A program made the translations under genes and the position numbers. From assembly GCA_046309775.1 (NCBI GenBank), contig JBKCOM010000039.1, positions 1 through 64,000 of the forward strand: 64,000 bases of DNA, in the 5' to 3' direction. Every line of letters starts with the position of its first letter. Position 1 is the first letter of the stretch. The notes beneath the pieces are model-generated. The model had not been told where the DNA came from and ran no database searches. It saw only the letters and a program-made list of their open reading frames with translations. Source of the stretch: JAIXWP01 sp046309775. GTDB taxonomy: Bacteria > Bacteroidota > Bacteroidia > Flavobacteriales_D > Sanyastnellaceae. Below are positions 34,082-43,260 of the stretch, piece by piece.

Positions 34082-34834
34082 TTGGAAGAAAAAAAGAAAA
34101 TATACTTTGCATCAGACTTTCACCTCGGAGTGCCTAGCTTCGAGGAAAGTCTTGCAAGAGAAAAGAAAATCGTAAGATGGCTCGACAGCATCAAACAAGA
34201 TGCTGCCGAGATTTTTCTTGTGGGAGACATCTTTGATTTTTGGTTCGAATACAAAAGAGCCGTCCCGCGCGGTTTTACGAGACTTCTCGGGAAGATTTCT
34301 GAGATCACAGATTCAGGAATTCCTGTTCATGTTTTCACAGGAAATCATGATATGTGGATTTTTGATTATCTCCCAAAGGAGTGTGGAGTAAGCCTTTTCC
34401 GAGAACCGATCGAACGTTCGTTCGGTAATAAATCTTTTCTGATTGGTCACGGTGATGGTCTCGGTCCTGGAGATTATGGATATAAATTTCTGAAAAAAGT
34501 ATTTGCATCTAAAGTCTGTCAGTGGCTTTTTGCCCGCATTCATCCCAACCTTGGAATATGGATTGCCAAACGCAGCAGCGGCTACAGCCGCAGCACCACA
34601 GGCGACAAGGATCAAATCTTCCTTGGAGGGGATAAGGAATGGCTGGTGATTTACTGCAAAGAATATTTACAAAAGAAACACAAGGACTTCTTCGTTTTCG
34701 GACACCGCCACATGCCTCTAGATATACCAATTGCAGATAATAGCAGATACATCAACTTGGGTGAGTGGATGCATCATTGCACCTATGCCGTATTTGATGG
34801 AGAAAAATTGGAGTTAAAAACCTTTGAAGGTTAG
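34082..34834 (+). CDS. lpxH: UDP-2,3-diacylglucosamine diphosphatase
   Basis: A 250-residue calcineurin-like phosphoesterase of lipid A synthesis, hydrolysing UDP-2,3-diacylglucosamine to lipid X. Metal motifs: FASDFHLG (residues 8-15), VGDIFDFWFEY, TGNHDMW, LIGHGDGLG and VFGHRHMP. No ATG precedes the essential SDFHLG motif, so the TTG at 34082 (MEEKKKIYFASDF) is taken as start, 1 bp after the peptidase stop. The two genes are therefore probably co-transcribed. The 3' end overlaps the convergent deacetylase gene by 4 bp. Confidence 0.93.
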   Translation: MEEKKKIYFASDFHLGVPSFEESLAREKKIVRWLDSIKQDAAEIFLVGDIFDFWFEYKRAVPRGFTRLLGKISEITDSGIPVHVFTGNHDMWIFDYLPKECGVSLFREPIERSFGNKSFLIGHGDGLGPGDYGYKFLKKVFASKVCQWLFARIHPNLGIWIAKRSSGYSRSTTGDKDQIFLGGDKEWLVIYCKEYLQKKHKDFFVFGHRHMPLDIPIADNSRYINLGEWMHHCTYAVFDGEKLELKTFEG

Positions 34835-36132
34835 ATTTTACTTCCCCTTTCGAGGCAGTATTCGAATACTTTTCTCCAGCCTTTCCAATCTCCACTTTCG
34901 GTCAGTGTTTCATTGTGCCAGAGCGAAATAAAGTCGCCTTCGTATTTTTCAATTTGAGAAATCAGCACCTCTAATTTTTCAATCGCAGCCTCGGGTGTCA
35001 GCTTCATATACTTGCGGAGTGTGGAATCCATGGCAACAAATGGATGAATCATCAAGTTCGAACACTCATTCTTTTTTAAATCAAACCACAAATAGGGTCG
35101 AGCAGTGCCGGCTCTAAAGCCCGTGTGATGCGCGTATCCCATGGTGTAGTCGTGTTCAATACCTGTCGCCTTTAACAACCTGTAGGTAGTGCGAAACTTC
35201 AACATCAAATAATGTTGACGGCTGTTTTTAATCGGCTTACCAATGATAGTCTCGAGACGCGACTTTTCACGGAGCATCGTATTGTATCTTCTATGACTCG
35301 CCACTCCCGGATGAATGCCGAGGGCACTTTGCTTAGAGATACGTTTGATTAATTCTTGCAGCCCTTTGCTTCGGTGTGGCAATCCTTTGTCAAACTGCCC
35401 GAAGTCAGCAAGAAGAAAAAAGAAAATAGACGATACATTCCAACGTTTATGAGCCTCTAGAATGTAGTCGTAGGTGTCATAAGGATCTGACTGAAGCGAT
35501 AACAAAACGCGGGTTCGCTGTGTGAGATTTTTAAATTGAAATTTTAGTACATCTTTCAAAAACCCGCCTACCGTGCGATAAGTACCTTTATGGAGGTAAG
35601 CGAAAGCACTATCTACATCAATCGTTGATATGTAATTACTTTTTCTTTTTTCAAAAGAAATTGAAGGCCAACGAGATTTTAATTCATCTCTAAAGGCCCA
35701 GCGCCACTCGTCTACAATTGGCCTTTCTAGGATGTCTAAAGAATTTAAAACACTTAAATCAGGCGTATATCGGCCCATGTCATCCCCCTGAAATTTCCAG
35801 TACTCTTCGTAGCGAGTGAGCAAGAAAAAAACCGCTGAAAAAAAATCGAACTTTATCCCCTCTGTTGAAACAAAAATGGCCGGAACGTCCCTCCATCTTC
35901 CTGTCGAAACTTTTACTCTATGAAAATCCCCGAAGTCAAGAATGCCAGCAGGGTAAATATGCAGATATGATCCTTTTTCGATTAACGTTTTGGTGTACGC
36001 GATAGCAGGCCCGTCAAAGCTTTTAAGTTCTTCAAAATCGCTTGTATATTGAATGACTCCTTGATAACCTTCGAGTCCCTGTTGTACAGCGTATTTTAAG
36101 CGAGGCGTTATGTTATCCGCAAAAATTAGCAT
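34831..36132 (-). CDS. Polysaccharide deacetylase family protein (DUF7033-type N-terminus)
   Basis: A 433-residue soluble protein of a Bacteroidota family with an N-terminal DUF7033-like domain (about residues 1-120) and a NodB-like deacetylase domain. Active-site-type segments are ISTIDVDSAFAY (Asp pair), LGIHPGVASH (His) and MIHPFVAMD (His). It probably modifies a surface polysaccharide. It follows wecB in the same operon; the junction is a TAATG-like one-base overlap, supporting a role in glycan biosynthesis. Confidence 0.85.
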   Translation of the reverse strand: MLIFADNITPRLKYAVQQGLEGYQGVIQYTSDFEELKSFDGPAIAYTKTLIEKGSYLHIYPAGILDFGDFHRVKVSTGRWRDVPAIFVSTEGIKFDFFSAVFFLLTRYEEYWKFQGDDMGRYTPDLSVLNSLDILERPIVDEWRWAFRDELKSRWPSISFEKRKSNYISTIDVDSAFAYLHKGTYRTVGGFLKDVLKFQFKNLTQRTRVLLSLQSDPYDTYDYILEAHKRWNVSSIFFFLLADFGQFDKGLPHRSKGLQELIKRISKQSALGIHPGVASHRRYNTMLREKSRLETIIGKPIKNSRQHYLMLKFRTTYRLLKATGIEHDYTMGYAHHTGFRAGTARPYLWFDLKKNECSNLMIHPFVAMDSTLRKYMKLTPEAAIEKLEVLISQIEKYEGDFISLWHNETLTESGDWKGWRKVFEYCLERGSKI

Positions 36133-37265
36133 TAGCCTTTAAGAAATTCCATAATCTTATTACAAATAAACACAGAGGATTGTCCATCGCCAAAAAAATC
36201 TGGCCAAGTCATAGTTCCTTCATTTTTAATTAGCGTTCCAAGGGCGTCGACAATTTTGTTTTCATCCGCTCCCGCAAGTTGGGCGTTTCCATTATCCACC
36301 AATTCGACCCATTCCGTCTGTTCGCGCATGATGACACAAGGTTTTTTGAAAAAAAATGCCTCTTTCTGAACTCCGCCGCTATCAGTGATTACAAAAGAAC
36401 AAGTGCTTTCCAAGTCGATCATTTCCAAAAAAGAAAGCGGTTCAATGATTTTAATTTTCTCGTTGGATTCCAGTATCGCCTTGTGCTCTGGGGTCAAGCG
36501 GTGCAGCGTTCGCGGATGCAGTGGAAGCACAAGTGTGCAATCAAAACGCTGTGTGATAGTACCCAATGCCTTCAATATAGCTTTGAGATTCGCATCATTA
36601 TCGGTATTGGTGTCTCTGTGTATAGTGCACAGTCCGAATTTGCTCCTCGAAAGCCCCAGACGCTCTATGGTATCGCGCTGAACTGTTTGGGAAAAGTGAA
36701 GGGAATTGTCGTACATAATGTCGCCACAATGAAATACCCCGGGCTTATCAAATGACCAGGGCGCAAGTTGATGACGAATACCTTCTCTTTCAAGATTGAT
36801 AATTCCTTGTTTGGTGGGAGAGAATAATAGGGTAGAGCTGTGATCGCACATGATGCGATTGATTTCCTCGGGCATCCGCTTATTAAAAGAGCGCAGACCA
36901 GCCTCAATGTGAATCACGGGCACGTGAATCTTCGAGGCGGCAATGGCTCCTGCGAGTGTAGAGTTGGTGTCACCATAAACGACTACGGCATCATATTTTT
37001 TCTGTAAAAGCACATTTTCAATTCCTTCAATCATAAGCGCAGTTTGCTTTCCGTGGCTGGCGCTGCCGACCTGCAATTGATAGGTGGGGCTTGGGATTCC
37101 TAATTCACTAAAAAAAACACCCGACATATTGCTGTCGTAGTGCTGACCTGTATGAAGAAGATCTTCGGTAATACTATCTTTAAAATGCTGCGCAATGGCT
37201 CTGGAAAGCGCGGCTGCCTTGATAATTTGCGGTCGCGCCCCTATAATGGTAAGTAGGTGAATCAT
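36132..37265 (-). CDS. wecB: UDP-N-acetylglucosamine 2-epimerase (non-hydrolysing)
   Basis: A 377-residue enzyme interconverting UDP-GlcNAc and UDP-ManNAc for surface glycan synthesis. Family markers: the N-terminus MIHLLTIIGARPQIIKAAAL, VVVYGDTNSTLAGAIAA, VIHIEAGLRSFNKRMPEE, NRIMCDHSS, TIHRDTNTD and, near the end, ITDSGGVQKEAFFFKKP and EQTEWVELVDNG. It overlaps radC by 4 bp upstream and the deacetylase gene by 1 bp downstream, giving a three-gene minus-strand operon. Confidence 0.94.
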   Translation of the reverse strand: MIHLLTIIGARPQIIKAAALSRAIAQHFKDSITEDLLHTGQHYDSNMSGVFFSELGIPSPTYQLQVGSASHGKQTALMIEGIENVLLQKKYDAVVVYGDTNSTLAGAIAASKIHVPVIHIEAGLRSFNKRMPEEINRIMCDHSSTLLFSPTKQGIINLEREGIRHQLAPWSFDKPGVFHCGDIMYDNSLHFSQTVQRDTIERLGLSRSKFGLCTIHRDTNTDNDANLKAILKALGTITQRFDCTLVLPLHPRTLHRLTPEHKAILESNEKIKIIEPLSFLEMIDLESTCSFVITDSGGVQKEAFFFKKPCVIMREQTEWVELVDNGNAQLAGADENKIVDALGTLIKNEGTMTWPDFFGDGQSSVFICNKIMEFLKG

Positions 37266-37954
37266 GGATTATCTAAAATGCCTTCATCGGCGAAGCTAAA
37301 ATAACCATGCGAAGCGATAATCAAGTGGTCCAACACAGGAAGTTCTAAATCAATTCCGCACCGTCTCAGTTTTTGAGTGATTTTGCGATCCTCTTGACTT
37401 GGCTGGAGATTGCCACTGGGGTGGTTGTGAGCGACAATGATGGCACTTGCTTTTTCCTCTAGCGCCCGCGCAAAGACCTTTTTTGGATCTACGATGGTGC
37501 TATGCCAGCCCCCTTCACTGATTTTTTTGAGGGAAAGTACCTGGTTGTTTCTATTGAGATTCATCAGCCAAAACTCCTCGTGGGCGAGGTCTCCAAGATT
37601 TTGAATAAAATATTCGAATACGTCTCGACTGGATTCTATCTTCTTTTTTTGTCGTACTTCGATCGACCGGCGGCGCCTTCCAAGCTCAAAGGCCGCCACT
37701 AGAGTGATCGCCTTTGCTGGGCCAATGCCTTTTATTTTGCATAAATCCGAATACGGCATTCGGGCCAATGATGCCAAATCATTATTACCAAATGACAGAA
37801 TCTTACGAGCCAAAACATCCGCCCCTTCATTCGCGCTCCCACTGCCCAAGAGAATAGTAATTAGCTCCGATTCGCTAAGCCCACTAGGGCCTTTCTCGAT
37901 CAACTTCTCACGCGGCCTGTCCTCCTTTGACCAAGATTTTATAGATTGTGTCAT
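37262..37954 (-). CDS. radC: RadC/JAB-domain protein
   Basis: A 230-residue protein with an N-terminal helix-hairpin-helix (CKIKGIGPAKAITLVAAFEL) and a C-terminal JAB1/MPN metalloprotease-fold domain. Metal motif: EEFW...AIIVAHNHPSGNLQPSQED. The historical name is DNA repair protein RadC, but a repair role is unproven. It is the first gene of the radC-wecB-deacetylase operon. Confidence 0.94.
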   Translation of the reverse strand: MTQSIKSWSKEDRPREKLIEKGPSGLSESELITILLGSGSANEGADVLARKILSFGNNDLASLARMPYSDLCKIKGIGPAKAITLVAAFELGRRRRSIEVRQKKKIESSRDVFEYFIQNLGDLAHEEFWLMNLNRNNQVLSLKKISEGGWHSTIVDPKKVFARALEEKASAIIVAHNHPSGNLQPSQEDRKITQKLRRCGIDLELPVLDHLIIASHGYFSFADEGILDNP

Positions 37955-37974
37955 GGGTGTTTTTTACCCAAAAA

Positions 37975-38002
37975 TAAAAAGTCCCTCACAGGGAGGGACT
38001 TT
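37975..38002 (-). terminator. Terminator of rpsT
   Basis: AAAAGTCCCTC / GAGGGACTTTT hairpin (loop ACAGG) followed on the minus strand by a T-rich run, about 20 bp after the rpsT stop. Confidence 0.85.
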
Positions 38003-38022
38003 TCATATATTCAAGAATATTC

Positions 38023-38277
38023 TTAGTTCAAACCATTCACAAAAGAGGCCAAACCACTCTTGAGGTTCGCTGCCTTGTTTTTGTGGATCACATTGTTCTT
38101 AGCCAACTTGTCAAGCATCGCTACTACCTTTGGAAGAAGAGCAGTTGCTTCTTTCTTTGTGGTCAATGCACGTAATTTACGTACCGCGTTACGGGTAGTC
38201 TTGTGATAATACTTATTTCTCAAACGCTTAGCGTCGTTAGAACGAATTCTCTTTATTGCTGACTTGTGATTTGCCAT
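38023..38277 (-). CDS. rpsT: 30S ribosomal protein S20
   Basis: An 84-residue basic helical protein: MANHKSAIKRIRSNDAKRLR at the start, and RNAVRKLRALT and IHKNKAANLKSGLASFVN later, all standard S20 blocks. It is monocistronic with its own promoter and terminator. Confidence 0.97.
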   Translation of the reverse strand: MANHKSAIKRIRSNDAKRLRNKYYHKTTRNAVRKLRALTTKKEATALLPKVVAMLDKLAKNNVIHKNKAANLKSGLASFVNGLN

Positions 38278-38297
38278 TGTCTCAAAAAATTGGGTTG

Positions 38298-38305
38298 CAA
38301 ATATA
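38298..38305 (-). promoter_or_regulatory. -7 promoter element of rpsT
   Basis: Read on the minus strand, TATATTTG fits TAnnTTTG and lies about 20 bp before the ATG at 38277, with a TTTG about 22 bp further upstream. Confidence 0.6.
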
Positions 38306-38408
38306 CGATATTTTTTAAATCCACAATCAAAAATCTCTTTTTTGTTGATTTGGAGAACTTTTTCTTGTTTCTGTCGTAAAGATAATGGTTATTTAGGACA
38401 TTAACCTT

Positions 38409-40373
38409 GTGAATACCACCACCCTTAAATATCTATTTACAGTCTGTCTACTCTCGGCAGCCTGCGCCCTATCTGCACAAGATATGCAGAAAGTGCAAGG
38501 GTTGAAGCGTATTTTAGAGAGGGATGTCTCTGATTCTCTGTATATCAAGCTGAATATAGATATCGCTGACGAATTTATATTCAATACTCCAGACACTTCT
38601 TTACACTACACGTTGCGAGCACTTGAGCGTGCTTCGAAGGTGAAAGATTCTGTGATGATGGCAAAATCAGAGAACTATCTCGGAATCATTCATTACAGTC
38701 AAGGACACTTGCTTACAGCTCTCGAGCACTATCAAACCTCTCAACATATTTACAAATCTATTGGTGATAAAAGTGGAGTAGGTAAAGCTTCCAATAATAT
38801 CGCGATTGTTTATACCAATCTTGGGGAGCATGATAAAGCAATTAAAATTTATGAAGAGACCTTCCAGACCAACCTCGAATTAAACTTGATTGATGAAGCG
38901 GCTTCCAATATTTTCAATATTGCCGCGGCATGCATCAACCTCGGTCAATACGATAAGGCGCGCTCAAAATTGAAGCAACTTGAGGAATTCAATAAACTAT
39001 CACCTACCAGTATTGACCCTTGCTTCCTAATGAGTGATATATATATTCAAGAGAATAAATTGGACTCAGCTCTAATGTCACTAACTAAAGCCTACGATTT
39101 ATCAATCGAGCAAGGGGATGAATTCTTTTTAGCAAGTGTGATTCTATCGCGAGCTGAAGTATATATTAAACTTAAAGACTATGAAAAAGCCAACGCCACC
39201 TTGGATGAGGCTGAAATGATCATTGAGAAAAATAGCTTTAATGATATGATGCTCCAATTGCTCGATATCAAAGCCCGCCTTGCGGCGAGTCTTGGGCAAT
39301 ATCAGTTGGCTTATGACCTGAACAGAGAATATCAAAGCTTGAAAGATAGCCTCGATAAAATGAATAATTTCAATCGCATTTCTGAACTCAACGCGAAATA
39401 TGAATCTGAAAAACGCGAGGCAGAAATTGCTAAACAAGCGCAAGTAATTGATCAGAAAAACTCACTCTTCAAGATATCTGCCGTTGTTGCAGTGGCTTTA
39501 CTATCATTACTTGGCGTGATTGCTTTCAACTTGAATAGAAAGAAGAAAATGAATAAACTGCTCAAAGAGCAGAACAATGAAATCAAGCGTCAGCGTCATA
39601 AGGTGATCGCGTCCATCAATTATGCACGTCGAATACAACGTTCGATATTGCCGGTTGAAAACCACTTGCAACAATATTTACCAGATAGCTTTATTTTCTT
39701 TAAGCCAAGAGATATTGTGAGCGGTGATTTGTATTGGCATCAATGGATTGATGATCGTCTTTACATCGCAGCTATAGACTGCACGGGGCACGGGGTTCCT
39801 GGCGCATTTATGTCGCTCATCGCCAACTCGAGCATCAACAAAACTATCAACGAACTCAAACAGCGCGAGCCGCATGACATATTGATGTGTTTGCACAACG
39901 AAATTATACAAATTCTCAATCAAGAAAGAGATCCACAGAACGCTCAGGATGGAATGGATATTAGTTTGTGTGCTATTGATTTTCAAAAGCGCATCATCAA
40001 ATTCGCTGGTGCAAATTTGAGCATTTACATGTCTTTAAAAGGAGAGCTCACTGAAATAAAGGCAGCTCCTGTTAGCCTTGGAGGAATTGTATTTGAAAAG
40101 CAATTGACAACGGGACAAAATCCATTTAAAACAGAAGAAATACGCTATGAATCTGGTGATTACCTCTTCATGTTTACTGATGGTATGCTCGATCAAATGG
40201 GATTTGAATCAAAGAAGTTTAATAAGTCACGATTCAGGGATCTTCTAGTTGCTATTGCTGCTGAATCGAATATGATTAAAGGACAAGAAATTTGTCAAAT
40301 TACCCTCGATGAATGGAGAGGTGATAATCAACAAACCGATGATATTCTCATCATCGGAGCGCGACTGAAATAA
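38409..40373 (+). CDS. TPR-containing SpoIIE-family (PP2C) phosphatase, SiaA-like
   Basis: A 654-residue membrane-bound phosphatase. The GTG at 38409 is taken as start because it gives the signal segment LFTVCLLSAACALSAQ. Residues about 30-330 are a periplasmic TPR array, and one membrane helix lies at about 352-372 (ISAVVAVALLSLLGVIAF). A coiled coil follows, then a cytoplasmic SpoIIE domain: PRDIVSGDLYW, AIDCTGHGVPGAFMS, FMFTDGMLDQMG and TDDILIIGAR, with the metal Asp residues. Its 3' end lies 9 bp from the convergent siaC-like gene. It would dephosphorylate the SiaC-like protein in a partner-switching module. This role is inferred from the SiaABC paradigm. Confidence 0.9.
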   Translation: MNTTTLKYLFTVCLLSAACALSAQDMQKVQGLKRILERDVSDSLYIKLNIDIADEFIFNTPDTSLHYTLRALERASKVKDSVMMAKSENYLGIIHYSQGHLLTALEHYQTSQHIYKSIGDKSGVGKASNNIAIVYTNLGEHDKAIKIYEETFQTNLELNLIDEAASNIFNIAAACINLGQYDKARSKLKQLEEFNKLSPTSIDPCFLMSDIYIQENKLDSALMSLTKAYDLSIEQGDEFFLASVILSRAEVYIKLKDYEKANATLDEAEMIIEKNSFNDMMLQLLDIKARLAASLGQYQLAYDLNREYQSLKDSLDKMNNFNRISELNAKYESEKREAEIAKQAQVIDQKNSLFKISAVVAVALLSLLGVIAFNLNRKKKMNKLLKEQNNEIKRQRHKVIASINYARRIQRSILPVENHLQQYLPDSFIFFKPRDIVSGDLYWHQWIDDRLYIAAIDCTGHGVPGAFMSLIANSSINKTINELKQREPHDILMCLHNEIIQILNQERDPQNAQDGMDISLCAIDFQKRIIKFAGANLSIYMSLKGELTEIKAAPVSLGGIVFEKQLTTGQNPFKTEEIRYESGDYLFMFTDGMLDQMGFESKKFNKSRFRDLLVAIAAESNMIKGQEICQITLDEWRGDNQQTDDILIIGARLK

Positions 40374-40382
40374 GATTTTTGA

Positions 40383-40766
40383 TTATTCTTTTATTTCGAT
40401 TTGGAAAGGAATATCAAGCAAACTCTTGAGTTCTTCGCCTTTCTCTATCATCAATTCATCATCTTTGTCTACAAGCCATTTTACAGTGACTTTTTGCTGC
40501 TTCTTATGACTTTCTTCGAAGATGGTCAGCATCTCGAATATAAAGCGGCCTGAAGATGAATTGAAATAATCCAACTTGAAGGTTAGATTGGTTGACTTGC
40601 CATTTTGAGAGGTGACATACTGCTTAGTAAAGTCAATCAATGGCTTAAAAAAGTTATAAGCATTTTCCGGTAATGAGCGCCCCACTAAAGAAAAGAATCC
40701 CTCCCTTGGGTCAAAATGAACCTCGGGTGTGTCTTCTGTTCTTTCTATGTGTAGCATTTCTGTCAT
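40383..40766 (-). CDS. siaC: SiaC family regulatory phosphoprotein (DUF1987)
   Basis: A 127-residue protein matching DUF1987/SiaC: ERTEDTPEVHFDPREGFFSL, GRSLPENAYNFFKPL and LDYFNSSSGRFIFEML. In Pseudomonas the SiaC phosphosite is a Thr in the equivalent NTSS segment; here it reads N-S-S-S (residues 69-72), so Ser would be the acceptor. It lies 29 bp downstream of the double SiaB gene in the same operon, facing the SpoIIE phosphatase gene. Confidence 0.9.
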   Translation of the reverse strand: MTEMLHIERTEDTPEVHFDPREGFFSLVGRSLPENAYNFFKPLIDFTKQYVTSQNGKSTNLTFKLDYFNSSSGRFIFEMLTIFEESHKKQQKVTVKWLVDKDDELMIEKGEELKSLLDIPFQIEIKE

Positions 40767-40795
40767 TATCGATAAAAAACAATTTTCGGTCGAAA

Positions 40796-41929
40796 TTAAA
40801 AACTAACCTTAATCGTAAACAAAAAACTTTCAGCATCGAGTGGTTCAAAACTATGCTTGACCCCTAAACGCGCGGCTTTTACGACTTCTATAAGTCCGAG
40901 ACCAGATTTATTCTTGTTTTCAAATTTTAGGCTGGCCTTCATGGCAGCCTTATGGAGATCTGCTAATTCTTCTTTACTAAGTGTGGTCAGATAGTCGAGA
41001 TTATCAGCTACCATCTGCTTGTCAACATTCCCAAGAACATTGCCACACTGTAAATACACATGATCATCCAAAAGCCCTATCATAAAGATGCCTTCTTTTC
41101 TACCTTTTTCATCCGGACGCGAATGTTTGCTAATATTTTGAAGCAATTCAATCAGTATCTGCGCGACTTTGCGCGTCATTCCCGATAAATCTTTACCTCC
41201 GCTTACGTTCTGCTCAACGATATCTAGCAAAGGCAGAATGCTTTTTTGAGAAAAATCTCCTTTGTAAAAGAGAAGGGCGTTTTCCTGATTCATCAGTTTG
41301 TAGAGCCCTTTGGTTTCTTCAATATTTTTAATGAGATCTCCTTGAATAAAGCTCACCTGTTGGTGAAAGCGCGAATATCTTTCGTTGATTGGTTCGAACT
41401 CATATACCAGTTTTTGGCCTGACTTGCGCGCCAATTCTATCAGGCCGAGACCTGCGCCACTTTTACTGCTTAACTCGTTTTCATTCAGTTGTTTGAGGTA
41501 CAATTCCTTTAATGAAGCGCCATCCAGTGAATTAACCTTCTCCACCCAATCCTTCAATGCCGATGTTTCTTCTGCTTTGAGGTGGTTGATGGAGTTGATG
41601 ATAAAGCCATCCTTATCAATTTTAAATGCGAATATTCCATCATCCTCTAAGTTTTCAAGCTCCGCATTTTCCCCATGCTTTATGATGTTTTGAAAGCACT
41701 CCACCAACAAGAAGGAAACTTTTTTATTCACATTACCCGAGGTGCGATAGGTAGCACCGGCAGAAATATCTAGGATAGTACTGGTAAATTGTTCGGAGAA
41801 AGCCCCTCTATAACAGAAGGTACTGTCCTGTTTTCTGAATCTATGAAACAGTTCGGTAATGGTCTTAAAGTCCGCTTTGCCGCCGGAGTGAGGGTTCATA
41901 GAGTTATTGAAGGTATGGGTGGACATCAA
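40796..41929 (-). CDS. siaB: Tandem double-domain SiaB-family protein kinase (DUF6272)
   Basis: SiaB proteins are usually about 180-190 residues; this one is 377 and holds two copies. Domain 1 (about 20-195) has the N-box FLLVECFQNIIKH (E77, N81) and G-box KSGAGLGLIEL (158-165). Domain 2 (about 205-377) has the N-box ILIELLQNISKH (E261, N265) and G-box KSGLGLIEVV (341-350). Both nucleotide-binding sets look complete, so both halves may bind ATP of the GHKL type. It would phosphorylate the SiaC-like protein. It is the first gene of a two-gene operon. Confidence 0.88.
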   Translation of the reverse strand: MMSTHTFNNSMNPHSGGKADFKTITELFHRFRKQDSTFCYRGAFSEQFTSTILDISAGATYRTSGNVNKKVSFLLVECFQNIIKHGENAELENLEDDGIFAFKIDKDGFIINSINHLKAEETSALKDWVEKVNSLDGASLKELYLKQLNENELSSKSGAGLGLIELARKSGQKLVYEFEPINERYSRFHQQVSFIQGDLIKNIEETKGLYKLMNQENALLFYKGDFSQKSILPLLDIVEQNVSGGKDLSGMTRKVAQILIELLQNISKHSRPDEKGRKEGIFMIGLLDDHVYLQCGNVLGNVDKQMVADNLDYLTTLSKEELADLHKAAMKASLKFENKNKSGLGLIEVVKAARLGVKHSFEPLDAESFLFTIKVSF

Positions 41930-42006
41930 TATCTTGTCTGCTAACTCTTGTATACGGAATAACTATAAAGAGGTTTCAATGTCCATATTCCGCTCCTAAA
42001 ATATGA

Positions 42007-42045
42007 AAAGCCTGGTACGTAAGGCACCAGGCTTTCATTTTTTTT
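42007..42045. terminator. Strong hairpin terminator between the SiaB operon and the 102-residue gene
   Basis: AAAGCCTGG (42007-42015) / CCAGGCTTT (42027-42035), with T-tracts on both sides. It would end transcription of the minus-strand 102-residue gene and separates it from siaB. Confidence 0.8.
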
Positions 42046-42058
42046 GAGTAAATGGGGG

Positions 42059-42367
42059 TTAATGGTCTTGATCTACCGCGATGGTAGCAAGCAACGCATG
42101 GGATTCGGCAACAATGTCCTTGATCCATGTGTGATCCATATAATGAATAATTTTTTCTCCGAGCTTGGCTTTGGACTCGGTTTCGCGAAGTTGTATCAAG
42201 ATTAAATCTTGATCCATGTCACGGGTGAACTTGATTTTTAAGGTCAGGTCGGCCTTGTTGCGCACCAAGATATTATCATCGAAGAGATGATAGGTGAGTT
42301 CTTTGGTGAGTTCAGAAAGCGGGTGCTTTAGCCCCTCTTCTACGATTTTGAGTTGTACGTTAACCAT
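42059..42367 (-). CDS. Hypothetical protein, 102 residues
   Basis: An unrecognised small cytoplasmic protein (starts MVNVQLKIVEEGLKHPLSEL). The predicted structure is alpha/beta with a DIVAESHALLATIAV helix near the end. It has no signal peptide and no cysteines. It is transcribed in the same direction as the siaB-siaC operon but ends at a strong terminator, so it is probably a separate unit. Confidence 0.65.
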   Translation of the reverse strand: MVNVQLKIVEEGLKHPLSELTKELTYHLFDDNILVRNKADLTLKIKFTRDMDQDLILIQLRETESKAKLGEKIIHYMDHTWIKDIVAESHALLATIAVDQDH

Positions 42368-42400
42368 TGGAGTAGGATTATTAAGGATTAGATTTGCCGA

Positions 42401-43243
42401 TTGATGAGAGATATGAATACATCCACACAGGCTTTATCACTTTTTTTGTCTTCTACGTCAGTCACTTACAACGTCACTAAGATAGTTTTTTTTCTATTTC
42501 TTTCACTCAATTGTTCATATTTATTTTCTCAGGTAGTAAATATTGAGCAAGCGCGCATTCGGATGGACACTACCGGCTGGGCGGGCATCGCCAATGGCAA
42601 CTTGCAATCTCAGAGATATGAGAACCTGTTATTCTCTGCATCTCTTCGTGGAGCCGTGCAACACCGCATCGATCGCCGGGTTTGGCTCTATCTAGCCGAC
42701 GCAGGATTTTCGGTTGCAGACAACGTTCAGTTCAACAATAATGCGTTGGCGCACGTACGCTACAATTACATTCTCAATGATGTTTTCCAGTGGGAAACCT
42801 TCACGCAAATGCAGCAGAATAGGCTTCTAGGACTGGATCGAAGGAATTTGATTGGTTCGGGGCCTCGTGTGACCATTGCTGATTCTGAGAGAGCAAGGGT
42901 TTATCTGGGCTTTTTGGGAATGTTGGAGCTTGAGCGTGCGAAACCTGCCCCTGGCACCTTTATCTTCGGCAGGGCGAGTGGGTATTTATCATTGAGCATA
43001 AAAGAACCCGGGAAGTTTGCTTTCACCAGCACAACATATTTCCAACCCGTATTTGATAATATTCTTGACTACAGGCTGAGCGGCCAACATGCTGTCGCCT
43101 TTGGAATTAATCAAGAATGGTCCTTCAGAGTGGAGGTGACGCATTTCTACGACTCGCGCCCTCCTGAAGGGTTTGTCAAAGGAACCTTTCAAAGCACGCT
43201 CGGAGTAGCTTATGATTTTGGTAAAATGAAAAAGGCTTCCTAA
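42401..43243 (+). CDS. DUF481-like outer-membrane protein
   Basis: About 280 residues from the first ATG. The signal segment is KIVFFLFLSLNCSYLFSQ at about 26-43, so the true start could be one of the later codons. The mature part consists of beta hairpins with DUF481-type features: RYNYILNDVFQWETFTQMQQ, NRLLGLDRRNLIGSGPRV and a C-terminal TLGVAYDFGKM strand. It is probably a beta-barrel of unknown role. The stop codon sits in the loop of its own terminator. Confidence 0.82.
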   Translation: MMRDMNTSTQALSLFLSSTSVTYNVTKIVFFLFLSLNCSYLFSQVVNIEQARIRMDTTGWAGIANGNLQSQRYENLLFSASLRGAVQHRIDRRVWLYLADAGFSVADNVQFNNNALAHVRYNYILNDVFQWETFTQMQQNRLLGLDRRNLIGSGPRVTIADSERARVYLGFLGMLELERAKPAPGTFIFGRASGYLSLSIKEPGKFAFTSTTYFQPVFDNILDYRLSGQHAVAFGINQEWSFRVEVTHFYDSRPPEGFVKGTFQSTLGVAYDFGKMKKAS

Positions 43244-43260
43244 GGAAGCCTTTTATATTT
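43230..43260 (+). terminator. Rho-independent terminator of the DUF481-like gene
   Basis: AAAAGGCTTCC (43230-43240) / GGAAGCCTTTT (43244-43254) with a TAA loop that is the stop codon, followed by a T-rich stretch. It also faces the convergent lysA gene. Confidence 0.82.

Noticed and set aside
21436..42045. Search for more tRNA genes, riboswitches and IS elements
   Set aside because: Looking for T-arm sequences, transposase motifs and terminal inverted repeats by eye found nothing convincing besides tRNA-Glu at 44568-44639 outside this interval.
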